Below are positions 17,749 through 25,087 of a stretch of DNA of 64,000 bases, piece by piece (within the stretch, counting starts at the first letter, position 1; the number at the start of each line of letters is the position of its first letter). Both the position numbers and the translations under genes were made by a program. Below the pieces are notes generated by a model, which did not search any database, was not told where the DNA came from, and saw nothing but the letters and a program-made list of their open reading frames with translations. The DNA is from Bradyrhizobium sp. BR13661 (GTDB lineage Bacteria > Pseudomonadota > Alphaproteobacteria > Rhizobiales > Xanthobacteraceae): assembly GCF_029892425.1 (NCBI RefSeq), contig NZ_JARXWB010000033.1:1-64000 (forward strand), written 5' to 3'.

Positions 17749-19437
17749 ATGGCTACCATCAGGTGGATCATCACCACCGCTCCCGAAATTTTCCTGCTGC
17801 TGGCGATTGCGATCGGCACCATCCTCGGCCGGCAAAAAATCCGAGGCTTTTCCATCGGCACGACCGCCTGCATCCTGATCGTTGCGGTTCTGATCGGACA
17901 GCTCGGGACGTTCGCGTTTCCATCGCTGTTGCGGGTGATCCTGTTCAGCCTGTTCGTGTTCACGATCGGCTATCGTTCGGGACCGGAATTCTTTGCCTCT
18001 CTGAGCTTCCGCACGCTGGCGCAAGTCGTCATGGCGCTGGTGCTCGGCGGCACCGGTCTCATCATCGTCCTGATTTTCGCCCATAGCTTCAAGCTCGATC
18101 CCGGCACAGCTTCAGGCATCGCCGCTGGCGCGTTGACACAGTCCTCGGTGATCGGCACGGCATCCGGCGCGCTGGCGCAGCTCGGACTGCCAGCGGACGT
18201 ACTGAAGCAGCAGGAGGCCAACATCGCGGCCGGATACGCCGTGACTTACGTGCTCGGCTATATCCTGACGCTGCTATACGTCCCCTTCGTTGCCCCGAAG
18301 CTGATGGGGGTGAACCTGAAGGCCGAAGCGAAGAAGCTCGAGGCCGAGCTCGCCGGCGGCGATCCGCCAAAAACCGAAAATCTCCACTATCGCAAATTCC
18401 AGGCCCGCGCCTATCGCGTAACCGCCGGCGCCGGTCGCACTGTCAAATCGATCGAGGAGGAGATCGGAAGCCGTACGGTCATCGAGCGTATCGTCCGCGG
18501 AGGCACGGACATCGAACCGCATATCGACACCGTGCTTGAAGCCAACGACGACATCGTCATTGCCGGCCGCACCGCCGTCATCGTGGCAGCCAGACCGATC
18601 ATCGGCAATGAGATCGACTCCGACGAGATCTTGAAGGCGATGCCGGGCAACGTGATCGAGGTGCTGGTCGACAACCGTCACCTTCATGGCCGATCAATCA
18701 CGGAAGTGGCCGCACGGGTCGGCGACGATGCACGGGGTGTATTCCTGCGCGCCCTGACGCGCACGGGCCGCGAAGTCCCCTTGAGTGCGGAAACGCGGGT
18801 TTATGTCGGCGATGTCATGACCCTGGTCGGCAGTACCCGCAACGTCGAGCGGGCGGCAAAGAGTGTCGGCCAAATCTTGCGTTCTGGCGACCGGACCGAT
18901 ATCGCCTTCCTTGCTGCAGGCATCGCGGCCGGCCTGCTCGCCGGGCTCCTCAGCTTCAAGGTCGGTGGCATCCCGCTGACGCTCGGCGGCGGGGGCGGCG
19001 CGCTGATCGCCGGCCTCGTCTGCGGCTGGATCCGCGCACGGCGACCGACCGTGGGCGCATTGCCGCCGCAGGCACAACAGACGCTGAGTGATCTCGGCCT
19101 CGGCGGCTTCATCGCCGCGATCGGGCTTGGCAACGGTGCGGCGGCCTGGGCGGCGATCCAGGCTCACGGCGTGCTGCTGGTCGGCATGGGTCTCGTCATC
19201 ACGATCGTGCCGCTCGTCGTCGCGACGCTGTTTGCGCGCTACGTGCTGCGCATGAATCCAGTCGTGACATGCGGGGCGCTCGCCGGCGCCATGACAGTCG
19301 ATGCCGCGGTGACCGGTGCGTGCGACGTCGCCGAAAGCCAGACCCCGGTGCTGGGCGTCGCCGTTCCCTATGCGGTCGGGAATGTCATCCTGACCGTGCT
19401 CGGGCCGATTATTGTAGCTCTCACCTACACCGGCTGA
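17749..19437 (+). CDS. Second AAE-family transporter (aspartate:alanine exchanger family)
   Basis: The 562-residue protein has the same architecture as the one at 10626: N-terminal TM block (LLLAIAIGTILG, SLFVFTIGYRSGPEFFASL), central TrkA_C-like pair (about 210-380, with VGDVMTLVGSTRNVE), and C-terminal TM block containing CGALAGAMTVDAAVTGACD. It differs clearly in sequence from the first copy, so it is not a recent duplicate. The start at 17749 was preferred to the upstream in-frame ATG at 17680, which lies inside the FixK box. The downstream hydrolase gene begins 11 nt after the stop. The substrate is unknown. Confidence 0.88.
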   Translation: MATIRWIITTAPEIFLLLAIAIGTILGRQKIRGFSIGTTACILIVAVLIGQLGTFAFPSLLRVILFSLFVFTIGYRSGPEFFASLSFRTLAQVVMALVLGGTGLIIVLIFAHSFKLDPGTASGIAAGALTQSSVIGTASGALAQLGLPADVLKQQEANIAAGYAVTYVLGYILTLLYVPFVAPKLMGVNLKAEAKKLEAELAGGDPPKTENLHYRKFQARAYRVTAGAGRTVKSIEEEIGSRTVIERIVRGGTDIEPHIDTVLEANDDIVIAGRTAVIVAARPIIGNEIDSDEILKAMPGNVIEVLVDNRHLHGRSITEVAARVGDDARGVFLRALTRTGREVPLSAETRVYVGDVMTLVGSTRNVERAAKSVGQILRSGDRTDIAFLAAGIAAGLLAGLLSFKVGGIPLTLGGGGGALIAGLVCGWIRARRPTVGALPPQAQQTLSDLGLGGFIAAIGLGNGAAAWAAIQAHGVLLVGMGLVITIVPLVVATLFARYVLRMNPVVTCGALAGAMTVDAAVTGACDVAESQTPVLGVAVPYAVGNVILTVLGPIIVALTYTG

Positions 19438-19448
19438 GGGAAACCACG

Positions 19449-20336
19449 ATGTACGGACTTGCGGCTGCAATCCTCCGGCGCCTTGCAGCAACCATGCTGC
19501 TGATTGCGACATTCGCCATGCCTGCGCGTGCGGAGGACGACGTCCGCATCCAGGAGGAGATCTGGGCCCTGCCGCTGCCGCTGCCGATGTTCGCCTATCT
19601 GGTCCGTCCGGTTGGTGACGGTCCCTTCCCGCTGGTGATCATGAACCACGGCGTGTCGCTCAATCCGGTCGATCGCAGTTTCTTTCCGCTGGTCGAATTC
19701 CGCGACGCCGCGAAATGGTTCGCCAAGCGCGGCTATTTGGTGGTGGCGCCGGTCGGTAGCGGTTATGGCGCCGCCGCCATCGACATTCCCGAACGAGCCA
19801 TCTACGGCCCGTTCTTCTCCAAGATCGGCAAGTGCATCAACCCCAACTTCCACGACGCTGGGCTTGCCATCGCGCAAGTCGATCTCTGGATCATCGACTA
19901 TCTGGCTGCCGAAAAGCGCACCATTCCGAAGGACGTGATCGTGGTCGGCCAGTCCGCTGGCGGCTGGGCGTCCATCGCCCTGTCGAGCTTGAACCCGCCG
20001 CCCGTGAAGGCGATCATCACTTTCGCCGCCGGCCGTGGCGGTCGTGTCGGCGGCAAGCCCAACAACAATTGCGCACCCAACAAGTTGGTCGAGGCGACCG
20101 CAGATTTCGGCCGCACCTCCCGCGTGCCGATGCTTTGGATCTACATCGAGAACGACACCTTCTTCGGTCCCGAGCTGTCCAAGCGGATGCGTGACGCGTT
20201 CACGGCCGCCGGCGGCAAGGCCGAGTATCACTTGCTGCCGCCATTTGGAAACGAAGGTCATTTTTTCATAGGCTCACCGGACGCGGTCCCTATCTGGTCG
20301 CCGCTGGTCGCAAAGTTCCTCGATGCGCAAAAATAG
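19449..20336 (+). CDS. Exported alpha/beta hydrolase (dienelactone-hydrolase-like)
   Basis: The 295-residue protein carries a signal peptide ending near AMPARAEDD. Its alpha/beta-hydrolase fold has the nucleophile elbow GQSAGG in VIVVGQSAGGWASIAL (about residues 162-177), and the likely catalytic His lies in FGNEGHFF near the C-terminus. A periplasmic esterase or peptidase-like activity is likely; the substrate is unknown. The start has GAGGGAAA upstream and lies 11 nt after the exchanger stop, so it is co-transcribed with the exchanger and with the IalB-like gene after it. Confidence 0.82.
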   Translation: MYGLAAAILRRLAATMLLIATFAMPARAEDDVRIQEEIWALPLPLPMFAYLVRPVGDGPFPLVIMNHGVSLNPVDRSFFPLVEFRDAAKWFAKRGYLVVAPVGSGYGAAAIDIPERAIYGPFFSKIGKCINPNFHDAGLAIAQVDLWIIDYLAAEKRTIPKDVIVVGQSAGGWASIALSSLNPPPVKAIITFAAGRGGRVGGKPNNNCAPNKLVEATADFGRTSRVPMLWIYIENDTFFGPELSKRMRDAFTAAGGKAEYHLLPPFGNEGHFFIGSPDAVPIWSPLVAKFLDAQK

Positions 20337-20359
20337 AAACCAACTCGGGAGGCGCGATC

Positions 20360-20929
20360 ATGCCCTGCGCCCGTCACAATCTGGTAGCCCTTCCCATCAT
20401 CATCGCCGCGGCCGCGGTACGCCCGGGGTTGGCGGCCCAAGCTGACAAACCGGCCGAGGTCCCAACGCGTGGTCAACGCGAGGCCAAGGATATCACCTAT
20501 GGCGATTGGCAGAAGCTATGCTTCAAGGCAGGCGGCACGCCGACGCTGTGCCGGACGACGATCACGGGTAAATTCCCAACCGGCCAGATGGCCGTGCGCA
20601 TCGATCTGATCGAGCGCGAAGGCGCTCCGACGGCGCGCGTGCAACTCTTCGTGCCCGTCGGCGTGTATCTGCAACAGCCGGCCAAGCTGACCGTCGATCA
20701 GGGCACCCCGGTCCGCGTGCCGTATACCTGGTGCCTGAGCAATGCCTGCATCGCAGCCGACGTCGCGCAGCCCGGGATGATCAAGCAGATGGAGTCCGGA
20801 AAGACGCTGGTCCTCGAGACTGTCGATTCCAACCTGCTGGCCCTCACGACATCAGTGCCGCTGGCCCAGTTCGCGGCCGCCCACAAGGGCGCGCCAGCCA
20901 AGATGCTGGAGCAATATGTCGACGAATGA
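20360..20929 (+). CDS. Invasion-associated locus B (IalB) family exported protein
   Basis: The 189-residue protein has a signal peptide (to about LAAQA). The IalB pattern follows: GDWQKLCF..., paired cysteines (LCF...TLCR and TWCLSNACIA), then beta-rich sequence with VPLAQF. IalB proteins are periplasmic or outer-membrane-associated and common in Rhizobiales; in Bartonella they relate to host entry, but their biochemical role in free-living relatives is unknown. The ribosome site GGGAGG precedes the ATG. It is the third gene of the unit starting at 17749. Confidence 0.82.
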   Translation: MPCARHNLVALPIIIAAAAVRPGLAAQADKPAEVPTRGQREAKDITYGDWQKLCFKAGGTPTLCRTTITGKFPTGQMAVRIDLIEREGAPTARVQLFVPVGVYLQQPAKLTVDQGTPVRVPYTWCLSNACIAADVAQPGMIKQMESGKTLVLETVDSNLLALTTSVPLAQFAAAHKGAPAKMLEQYVDE

Positions 20930-20983
20930 GCGGCCCGCGCCCGTGACATGCTTCGCGAACCGCGGGGGCCGGCGCCCCGTCAA

Positions 20984-21607
20984 CTAATCGCCGTCCTTGT
21001 CGAGCATTCCAAGTCGCTCCGCGATCGACACCAGCTCGGCCAGCGAATGGACCTGCATCTTTTCCATCACCTGGTGCCGGTGCGCCTTCACGGTGCGCTC
21101 GGTGGTTCCAAGCTCGTGCGCGACCTGCTTGTTGATCTTGCCGCGCACGATCAGATCGAACACCTGTCGCTCGCGATGGGTCAGCGTTGCGAGACGAGTA
21201 CGGAACGTTTCGAGCCTGCCTCGCTGCGCGCGCGCGACATTCTGCCGCGTCAGCGCGCGCTCGATCGCATCGAGCAACTGCTCCGACGAGACCGGCTTGG
21301 TCAAGAAATCCTCCGCGCCGGCCTTGATCGCCCGCACGGTTGTCTGCGTGTCGGCATGCCCGGTCAAAAAGATGATCGGCAGCGTCGAACCCTGCGCAAT
21401 CAGGCGGCCTTGCAGGTCGGGCCCACTCAACCCCGGGATACGCACGTCGAGAAGAATGCATCCCAGCTGCGCGTCGTCGGGATCGGCGTCCAGCAAATCC
21501 TCTGCGGACGCATAGGTCGCGACGTCGTAGCCAGCCAGCTTCAGACGGCGTTCGATCGCCGTCCGGAATGAAGCGTCGTCATCGACCACATGAACCAGAC
21601 CACGCAC
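20984..21607 (-). CDS. FixJ/NarL-type response regulator
   Basis: The 207-residue two-domain regulator has a receiver with acidic residues D9-D11, phospho-acceptor D54 in LLDVRIPG, T82 and K104 (FLTKPVS). A LuxR-type HTH follows at about 140-200 (LTHRERQVFDLIVRGKINKQ, ERTVKAHRHQVMEKM). The closest well-known relatives are FixJ and similar one-kinase regulators, which in rhizobia switch on fixK. It is divergent from the FixK-like gene at 21914 with about 300 bases between them, as expected if it controls that gene. Its kinase may be the one at 4900, which is inference. The gene has no FixK-type box of its own. Confidence 0.88.
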   Translation of the reverse strand: MRGLVHVVDDDASFRTAIERRLKLAGYDVATYASAEDLLDADPDDAQLGCILLDVRIPGLSGPDLQGRLIAQGSTLPIIFLTGHADTQTTVRAIKAGAEDFLTKPVSSEQLLDAIERALTRQNVARAQRGRLETFRTRLATLTHRERQVFDLIVRGKINKQVAHELGTTERTVKAHRHQVMEKMQVHSLAELVSIAERLGMLDKDGD

Positions 21608-21913
21608 CCTCTCCTCGCGCGGGAATCCACCGAGACGGAATGAAGCCCTCTGCGTTCTGAGCGTCTTGACAAACGCTCCGACAATCGTCGCGTGGACCTC
21701 CAGAACGGATACGTTCCACGCAAAGCCAAACGATTTCTCATTCTGCGCAACAAACGCCGCTCTCGTTCCTTGGTACTATGCACCTTAGGACAATGGATTG
21801 AAAGACCGCCCTGGCCGTAAATCAACCTCGGCGGGAGTGGGATAGCGCGGCACATTCCCCCATAAAGTTCAGCCTGACAGACCAATTCGGCGATTGAGCC
21901 TGAGGAGTTGGCC
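21608..21913. other. Divergent regulator intergenic region
   Basis: About 306 bases lie between the divergent starts of the FixJ-like and FixK-like genes and must hold both promoters. I see no TTGA-N6-TCAA box, so there is no sign of FixK autoregulation. The segment TTGGTACTATGCACC (near 21770) looks promoter-like, but I cannot assign a sigma factor or a regulator site with confidence. Confidence 0.5.
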
Positions 21914-22597
21914 ATGTTCGTTCGCATCACTACGGATTCCGCGCAGCGCCCCAATTCCCTTCGTGACCTCGGAATGACCAGCGATTCAAATGCGCTCGTC
22001 AGTTTAAGCGAATTTTCCTACAAGAAGGGCTCCGAGATCTACGGCGAGAAAGAGCCCGCCGAGTATGTCTATCAAGTCAAGTCCGGCGCCGTGCGAAGCT
22101 ATAAGCTTCTGTCGGACGGGCGCAGGCAGATCGGCGCCTTTCATCTCGGCGGCGACATCTTCGGCCTGGAAAACGGCACCGAGCACCGCTTCACGGCGGA
22201 AGCGATCGTCGACACCAACGTGCGCCTGGTCAAACGGCAAAGCGTGGAAATCGTGGCCGAGAGCGACGCCATGGTTGCCAGGAATCTGCTCAGCATGACC
22301 ACGACCAATCTGCAGCATGCGGAAGACCACATGCTGCTGCTCGGCCGCAAGACGTCGCTGGAACGGGTCGCGGCATTTCTGCTCGAGATGGACAAGCGGT
22401 TGACTGCGGCTGGCGTCATCGCATTGCCGATGTCCCGGCGCGACATTGCCGATTATCTCGGTCTCACATTGGAGACCGTCTCCCGTGCCTTGTCGCGGTT
22501 GCATGAGCTCGGCATTCTCGGCTTCATCGGCAACACCCAGCGCCAGATCGTGCTGCAGGATCGGGACCGACTGGCGAGCCTCGATCTTCAATCCTGA
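21914..22597 (+). CDS. Crp/Fnr-family regulator, FixK-like
   Basis: The 227-residue protein has an N-terminal cyclic-nucleotide-binding-like barrel (about 25-115), a dimerisation helix, and a Crp-type HTH at about 170-205. The recognition helix LTLETVSRALSRL carries the E-SR triad that reads TTGA half-sites. There is no cysteine anywhere, so it lacks the Fe-S cluster of FNR and the redox cysteine described for Bradyrhizobium FixK2. Regulation is therefore probably at expression level through the divergent FixJ-like protein. I chose ATG 21914, with TGAGGAG seven bases upstream, over the in-frame TTG at 21908. It is the obvious candidate to bind the eight boxes in this window. Confidence 0.9.
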   Translation: MFVRITTDSAQRPNSLRDLGMTSDSNALVSLSEFSYKKGSEIYGEKEPAEYVYQVKSGAVRSYKLLSDGRRQIGAFHLGGDIFGLENGTEHRFTAEAIVDTNVRLVKRQSVEIVAESDAMVARNLLSMTTTNLQHAEDHMLLLGRKTSLERVAAFLLEMDKRLTAAGVIALPMSRRDIADYLGLTLETVSRALSRLHELGILGFIGNTQRQIVLQDRDRLASLDLQS

Positions 22598-22610
22598 CCC
22601 CACCGGACGA

Positions 22611-23300
22611 CTACTGGACAGTGCGCGAGGCGCTGTCCAGGACAGACCGCGCGACCTCCGATCCGCCTGTGATGATGATCTGCACGCCGATGCAGAGCAG
22701 CAGGAATGCCGATAGCTTTGTCACTACGCTGGTTCCTTCCTCGCCGAACATCCGCGCCATCGCGCTCGATTTCCGGTAGGCGTGGTAGATCGCCGCAGTC
22801 ACCGCGATCGCGACCAGAAGCGAGACGATCGACGATGCAAACATGGCATCAAGGCTGTCTGTTCGACTGATCCCGATTGCGATGGCGGTTGCGATCGTGC
22901 CGGGGCCGGTCGTCAGCGGAATCGTGAGTGGAAAGAATGCCATTCGCTTCATCGTCGCGAGGTCGGACGATGATGCTTCGTGAGGTTCGGCGGGCCCCGA
23001 CGGGGCGTGCAGCATGGACCAGCCGGTTGCGGCAACGACAAGGCCTCCCGCGATCCGCAGCGCCGGGATGGTCACGCCGAAGAAGTTGAGGATCTGGCTA
23101 CCGAGAAACTGCGACACCAGCAGGACCACGAAGGCATAGCCGGCGACCCGCAGCGCCAGGCCCGCACGCTCCTCCTCAGACAAGCCTCTCGTCTTGTCCA
23201 GGAAGATGAAGGCAAGACCATAGGGATTGATGATGGCGAACAGCGCGCCGAAGCCGAACAGAAAATCGGCGAAGAGCCCCGATGTCGCCATTTCACGCAT
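22611..23300 (-). CDS. MarC-family integral membrane protein
   Basis: The 229-residue protein has about six TM helices. It carries MarC signatures: LFAIINPYGLAFIFL near residues 20-34, RIAGGLVVAATGW in the middle, and LTIPLTTGPGTIATAI at about 128-143. Despite its name, MarC is not shown to confer antibiotic resistance, and its transport role is unknown. It ends the likely five-gene minus-strand unit hydrolase - hydrolase - phasin - channel - MarC. The ATG at 23291 is an alternative start. Confidence 0.87.
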   Translation of the reverse strand: MREMATSGLFADFLFGFGALFAIINPYGLAFIFLDKTRGLSEEERAGLALRVAGYAFVVLLVSQFLGSQILNFFGVTIPALRIAGGLVVAATGWSMLHAPSGPAEPHEASSSDLATMKRMAFFPLTIPLTTGPGTIATAIAIGISRTDSLDAMFASSIVSLLVAIAVTAAIYHAYRKSSAMARMFGEEGTSVVTKLSAFLLLCIGVQIIITGGSEVARSVLDSASRTVQ

Positions 23301-23324
23301 ACCGCGCGCACTCTGCTGTTCGGA

Positions 23325-23777
23325 CTACGACCATGTGAATCCGGGCGCCTTGATATCGGCGAGATGGTCGAGTGTCTTGCGCAGAACCTCGAACAGCACG
23401 GCCGCCGACCAGCCGAACAACAGCACACCGTTCATAGCGGTCAGCGGGCCGATGAGCCGCCACGCCTGCTGGGGTGTGATATCGCCATAGCCGAGCGTCG
23501 TGTAGTTGACAAAGGCGAAATAGAGCAATTCGCTGTCGGGAACCGTCGCGGCGCGGACGAAGTCGTACGTCAAGGCCCACACGAGGACTTCAAGCCCGTG
23601 CGCCAGCTCCAGCACCGCTGCGGTCGCGACCATCACACCCATCAAGTGCAGCCTCGGCCGCACGGTCTCGCGAATACCAGCGCGGCGAGCAATTGCGACA
23701 GCGACGACGGTCACCAATGCGTGGATCCCGATATTGATCGCGCTGACCAGCGCACCGACCGTCAACTGCAGCAACAT
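23325..23777 (-). CDS. Two-TM potassium-channel-like protein
   Basis: The roughly 150-residue protein has hydrophobic segments at about 5-30, 45-70 and 108-135. The pore loop is YFAFVNYTTLGYGDITP, with filter TLGYGD at residues 94-99 instead of the common TVGYGD. There is no RCK or cyclic-nucleotide domain. The first ATG in a sensible position is 23777; longer in-frame extensions run through non-membrane sequence overlapping the phasin gene. It lies between the phasin and MarC genes on the same strand. K+ transport or a membrane-potential role is inferred from the filter only. Confidence 0.75.
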   Translation of the reverse strand: MLLQLTVGALVSAINIGIHALVTVVAVAIARRAGIRETVRPRLHLMGVMVATAAVLELAHGLEVLVWALTYDFVRAATVPDSELLYFAFVNYTTLGYGDITPQQAWRLIGPLTAMNGVLLFGWSAAVLFEVLRKTLDHLADIKAPGFTWS

Positions 23778-23836
23778 AAGGACCGACCAGACCTCAATGG
23801 CACCTGACGGAACTCTGGACGAACAACGCCGGCAGT

Positions 23837-24187
23837 TCAACTCTTTGGGCTGAACATGCTGCCCGCCGCCTTCATCGCGGATTCGCCCATGGTTCGGGTC
23901 TGATCGGTCAATGCCCGCATTTGCTCCTGGAAGAAATCGGCCTGAAGTTTGAGCGCATCCTGCACGTCTTTGGCCTGGATCAGTCTGTCGCCGAGATCGA
24001 AGGTTGCGGTGACATTGCGCCGCATGAAGCTGCAAAATTCCTTTGCCTGGTTGGCGATCGGTAACGGCGACGAGTTCAGGCCTTTTTCCAGCAGCTCGAA
24101 ATACTCATTGTTGGCTTTGCGCACGCGTTCGAGCGCTTCGGTCAGTGAAGCACGCATGCCCTCGACGGATGCATTGATCTCAGCCAT
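23837..24187 (-). CDS. Phasin family protein
   Basis: The 116-residue helical protein is of the phasin type, which coats polyhydroxyalkanoate granules. Typical features are RKANNEYFELLEKGLN, an amphipathic helix around ATFDLGDRLIQAKDVQDALKLQ, and the ending LTDQTRTMGESAMKAAGSMF. The start at 24187 is fixed by GGGAGAGATGTC immediately upstream. It follows an alpha/beta hydrolase gene by 28 nt in the unit driven from 27655. Its presence links the cluster to polyester carbon storage, together with the DUF3141 (PhaC-like) gene and the MaoC hydratase. Confidence 0.85.
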   Translation of the reverse strand: MAEINASVEGMRASLTEALERVRKANNEYFELLEKGLNSSPLPIANQAKEFCSFMRRNVTATFDLGDRLIQAKDVQDALKLQADFFQEQMRALTDQTRTMGESAMKAAGSMFSPKS

Positions 24188-24215
24188 GACATCTCTCCCT
24201 TCAAGGATTTTGCGG

Positions 24216-25079
24216 TTACGCGGGAAGTCCTCCGAACCAGGCGCCGAAATAGCCGGCATAAAGCGCCGGCATTTCCAGATTCATCGAATGTCCGATGCGC
24301 GGCACGACCACCAGGCGGCAGTCCGGCATCGCCTTTGCCATGGTTTGGAGGTCGGCCGGCGGAATCCAACCATCCCATTCGCCCCACAGTACGAGATGCG
24401 GATGCCGGAGTTCGCTCATGCGGCGCTCGAGTTCGCGGCTTTCTTTTTCCCACGTCAGATTGACTGGCGTGCCGATCCAGATGCCTTCGGAGACACCAAA
24501 AGTCTGGTCGATGATCCGGTCGAAAAAGGCCTGGATCTCCCCAAGCCCGTCGCGGAAGCGTGGCACGGCGTTCGGTGCCATGCTGTCGGGCACGAACAGC
24601 GACGAGGCCGCGGTCGCCATAATCGTGCGGGTCAACTCCTTGCTCGCCATCATCGCCCGGAACAGGCCGATCTGGTCGCTATTGAAGGCCATGCCCAGCG
24701 GCGTCACCGGGTCGAGCGCGAAGACCCGGCCGAAACGCTGCGGCTGGGCCAGCAGCATGCGCGCGGCAATGATGCCGCCGGTCGAATGCGTCGCGAGGTG
24801 GCAATAGCCGATGCCCAGCGTATCGAGCGCGGCGAGCATGTCCTCGGCATGCTGCTGCATGGAGTAGTTCGAATAGTCCGCGGTCGGCTTCGGTCGATCG
24901 CTGTCGCCGCAGCCGCGCCAGTCGATGCCGATGACGCGGAGGCCTGCGGGAAACAAGGGCGCGGCGAGCTCGATCCAGTCCTTGCTGGCGAGATTGCCGT
25001 GGATGAAGACGACCGTGACATCGCCCTCACCCCAACTCCGCCAGCCAAGCTGGACTTCACCCGCCTGCACCCTTGCCAT
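24216..25079 (-). CDS. Alpha/beta hydrolase
   Basis: The 287-residue cytoplasmic hydrolase has the oxyanion region VVFIHGN (about 24-30) and GIDWRGCGDSDRP. The nucleophile elbow is THSTGG (Ser at about 117), the acid lies in GEWDGWI, and the His is in PRIGHSMNLE. The closest general types are haloalkane-dehalogenase-like or ester hydrolases of the AB_hydrolase_1 group, so the substrate cannot be named. It starts 8 nt after the two-domain hydrolase and precedes phasin, suggesting a role with hydroxyacyl esters, which is inference. Confidence 0.82.
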   Translation of the reverse strand: MARVQAGEVQLGWRSWGEGDVTVVFIHGNLASKDWIELAAPLFPAGLRVIGIDWRGCGDSDRPKPTADYSNYSMQQHAEDMLAALDTLGIGYCHLATHSTGGIIAARMLLAQPQRFGRVFALDPVTPLGMAFNSDQIGLFRAMMASKELTRTIMATAASSLFVPDSMAPNAVPRFRDGLGEIQAFFDRIIDQTFGVSEGIWIGTPVNLTWEKESRELERRMSELRHPHLVLWGEWDGWIPPADLQTMAKAMPDCRLVVVPRIGHSMNLEMPALYAGYFGAWFGGLPA

Positions 25080-25087
25080 GTGCAGCC

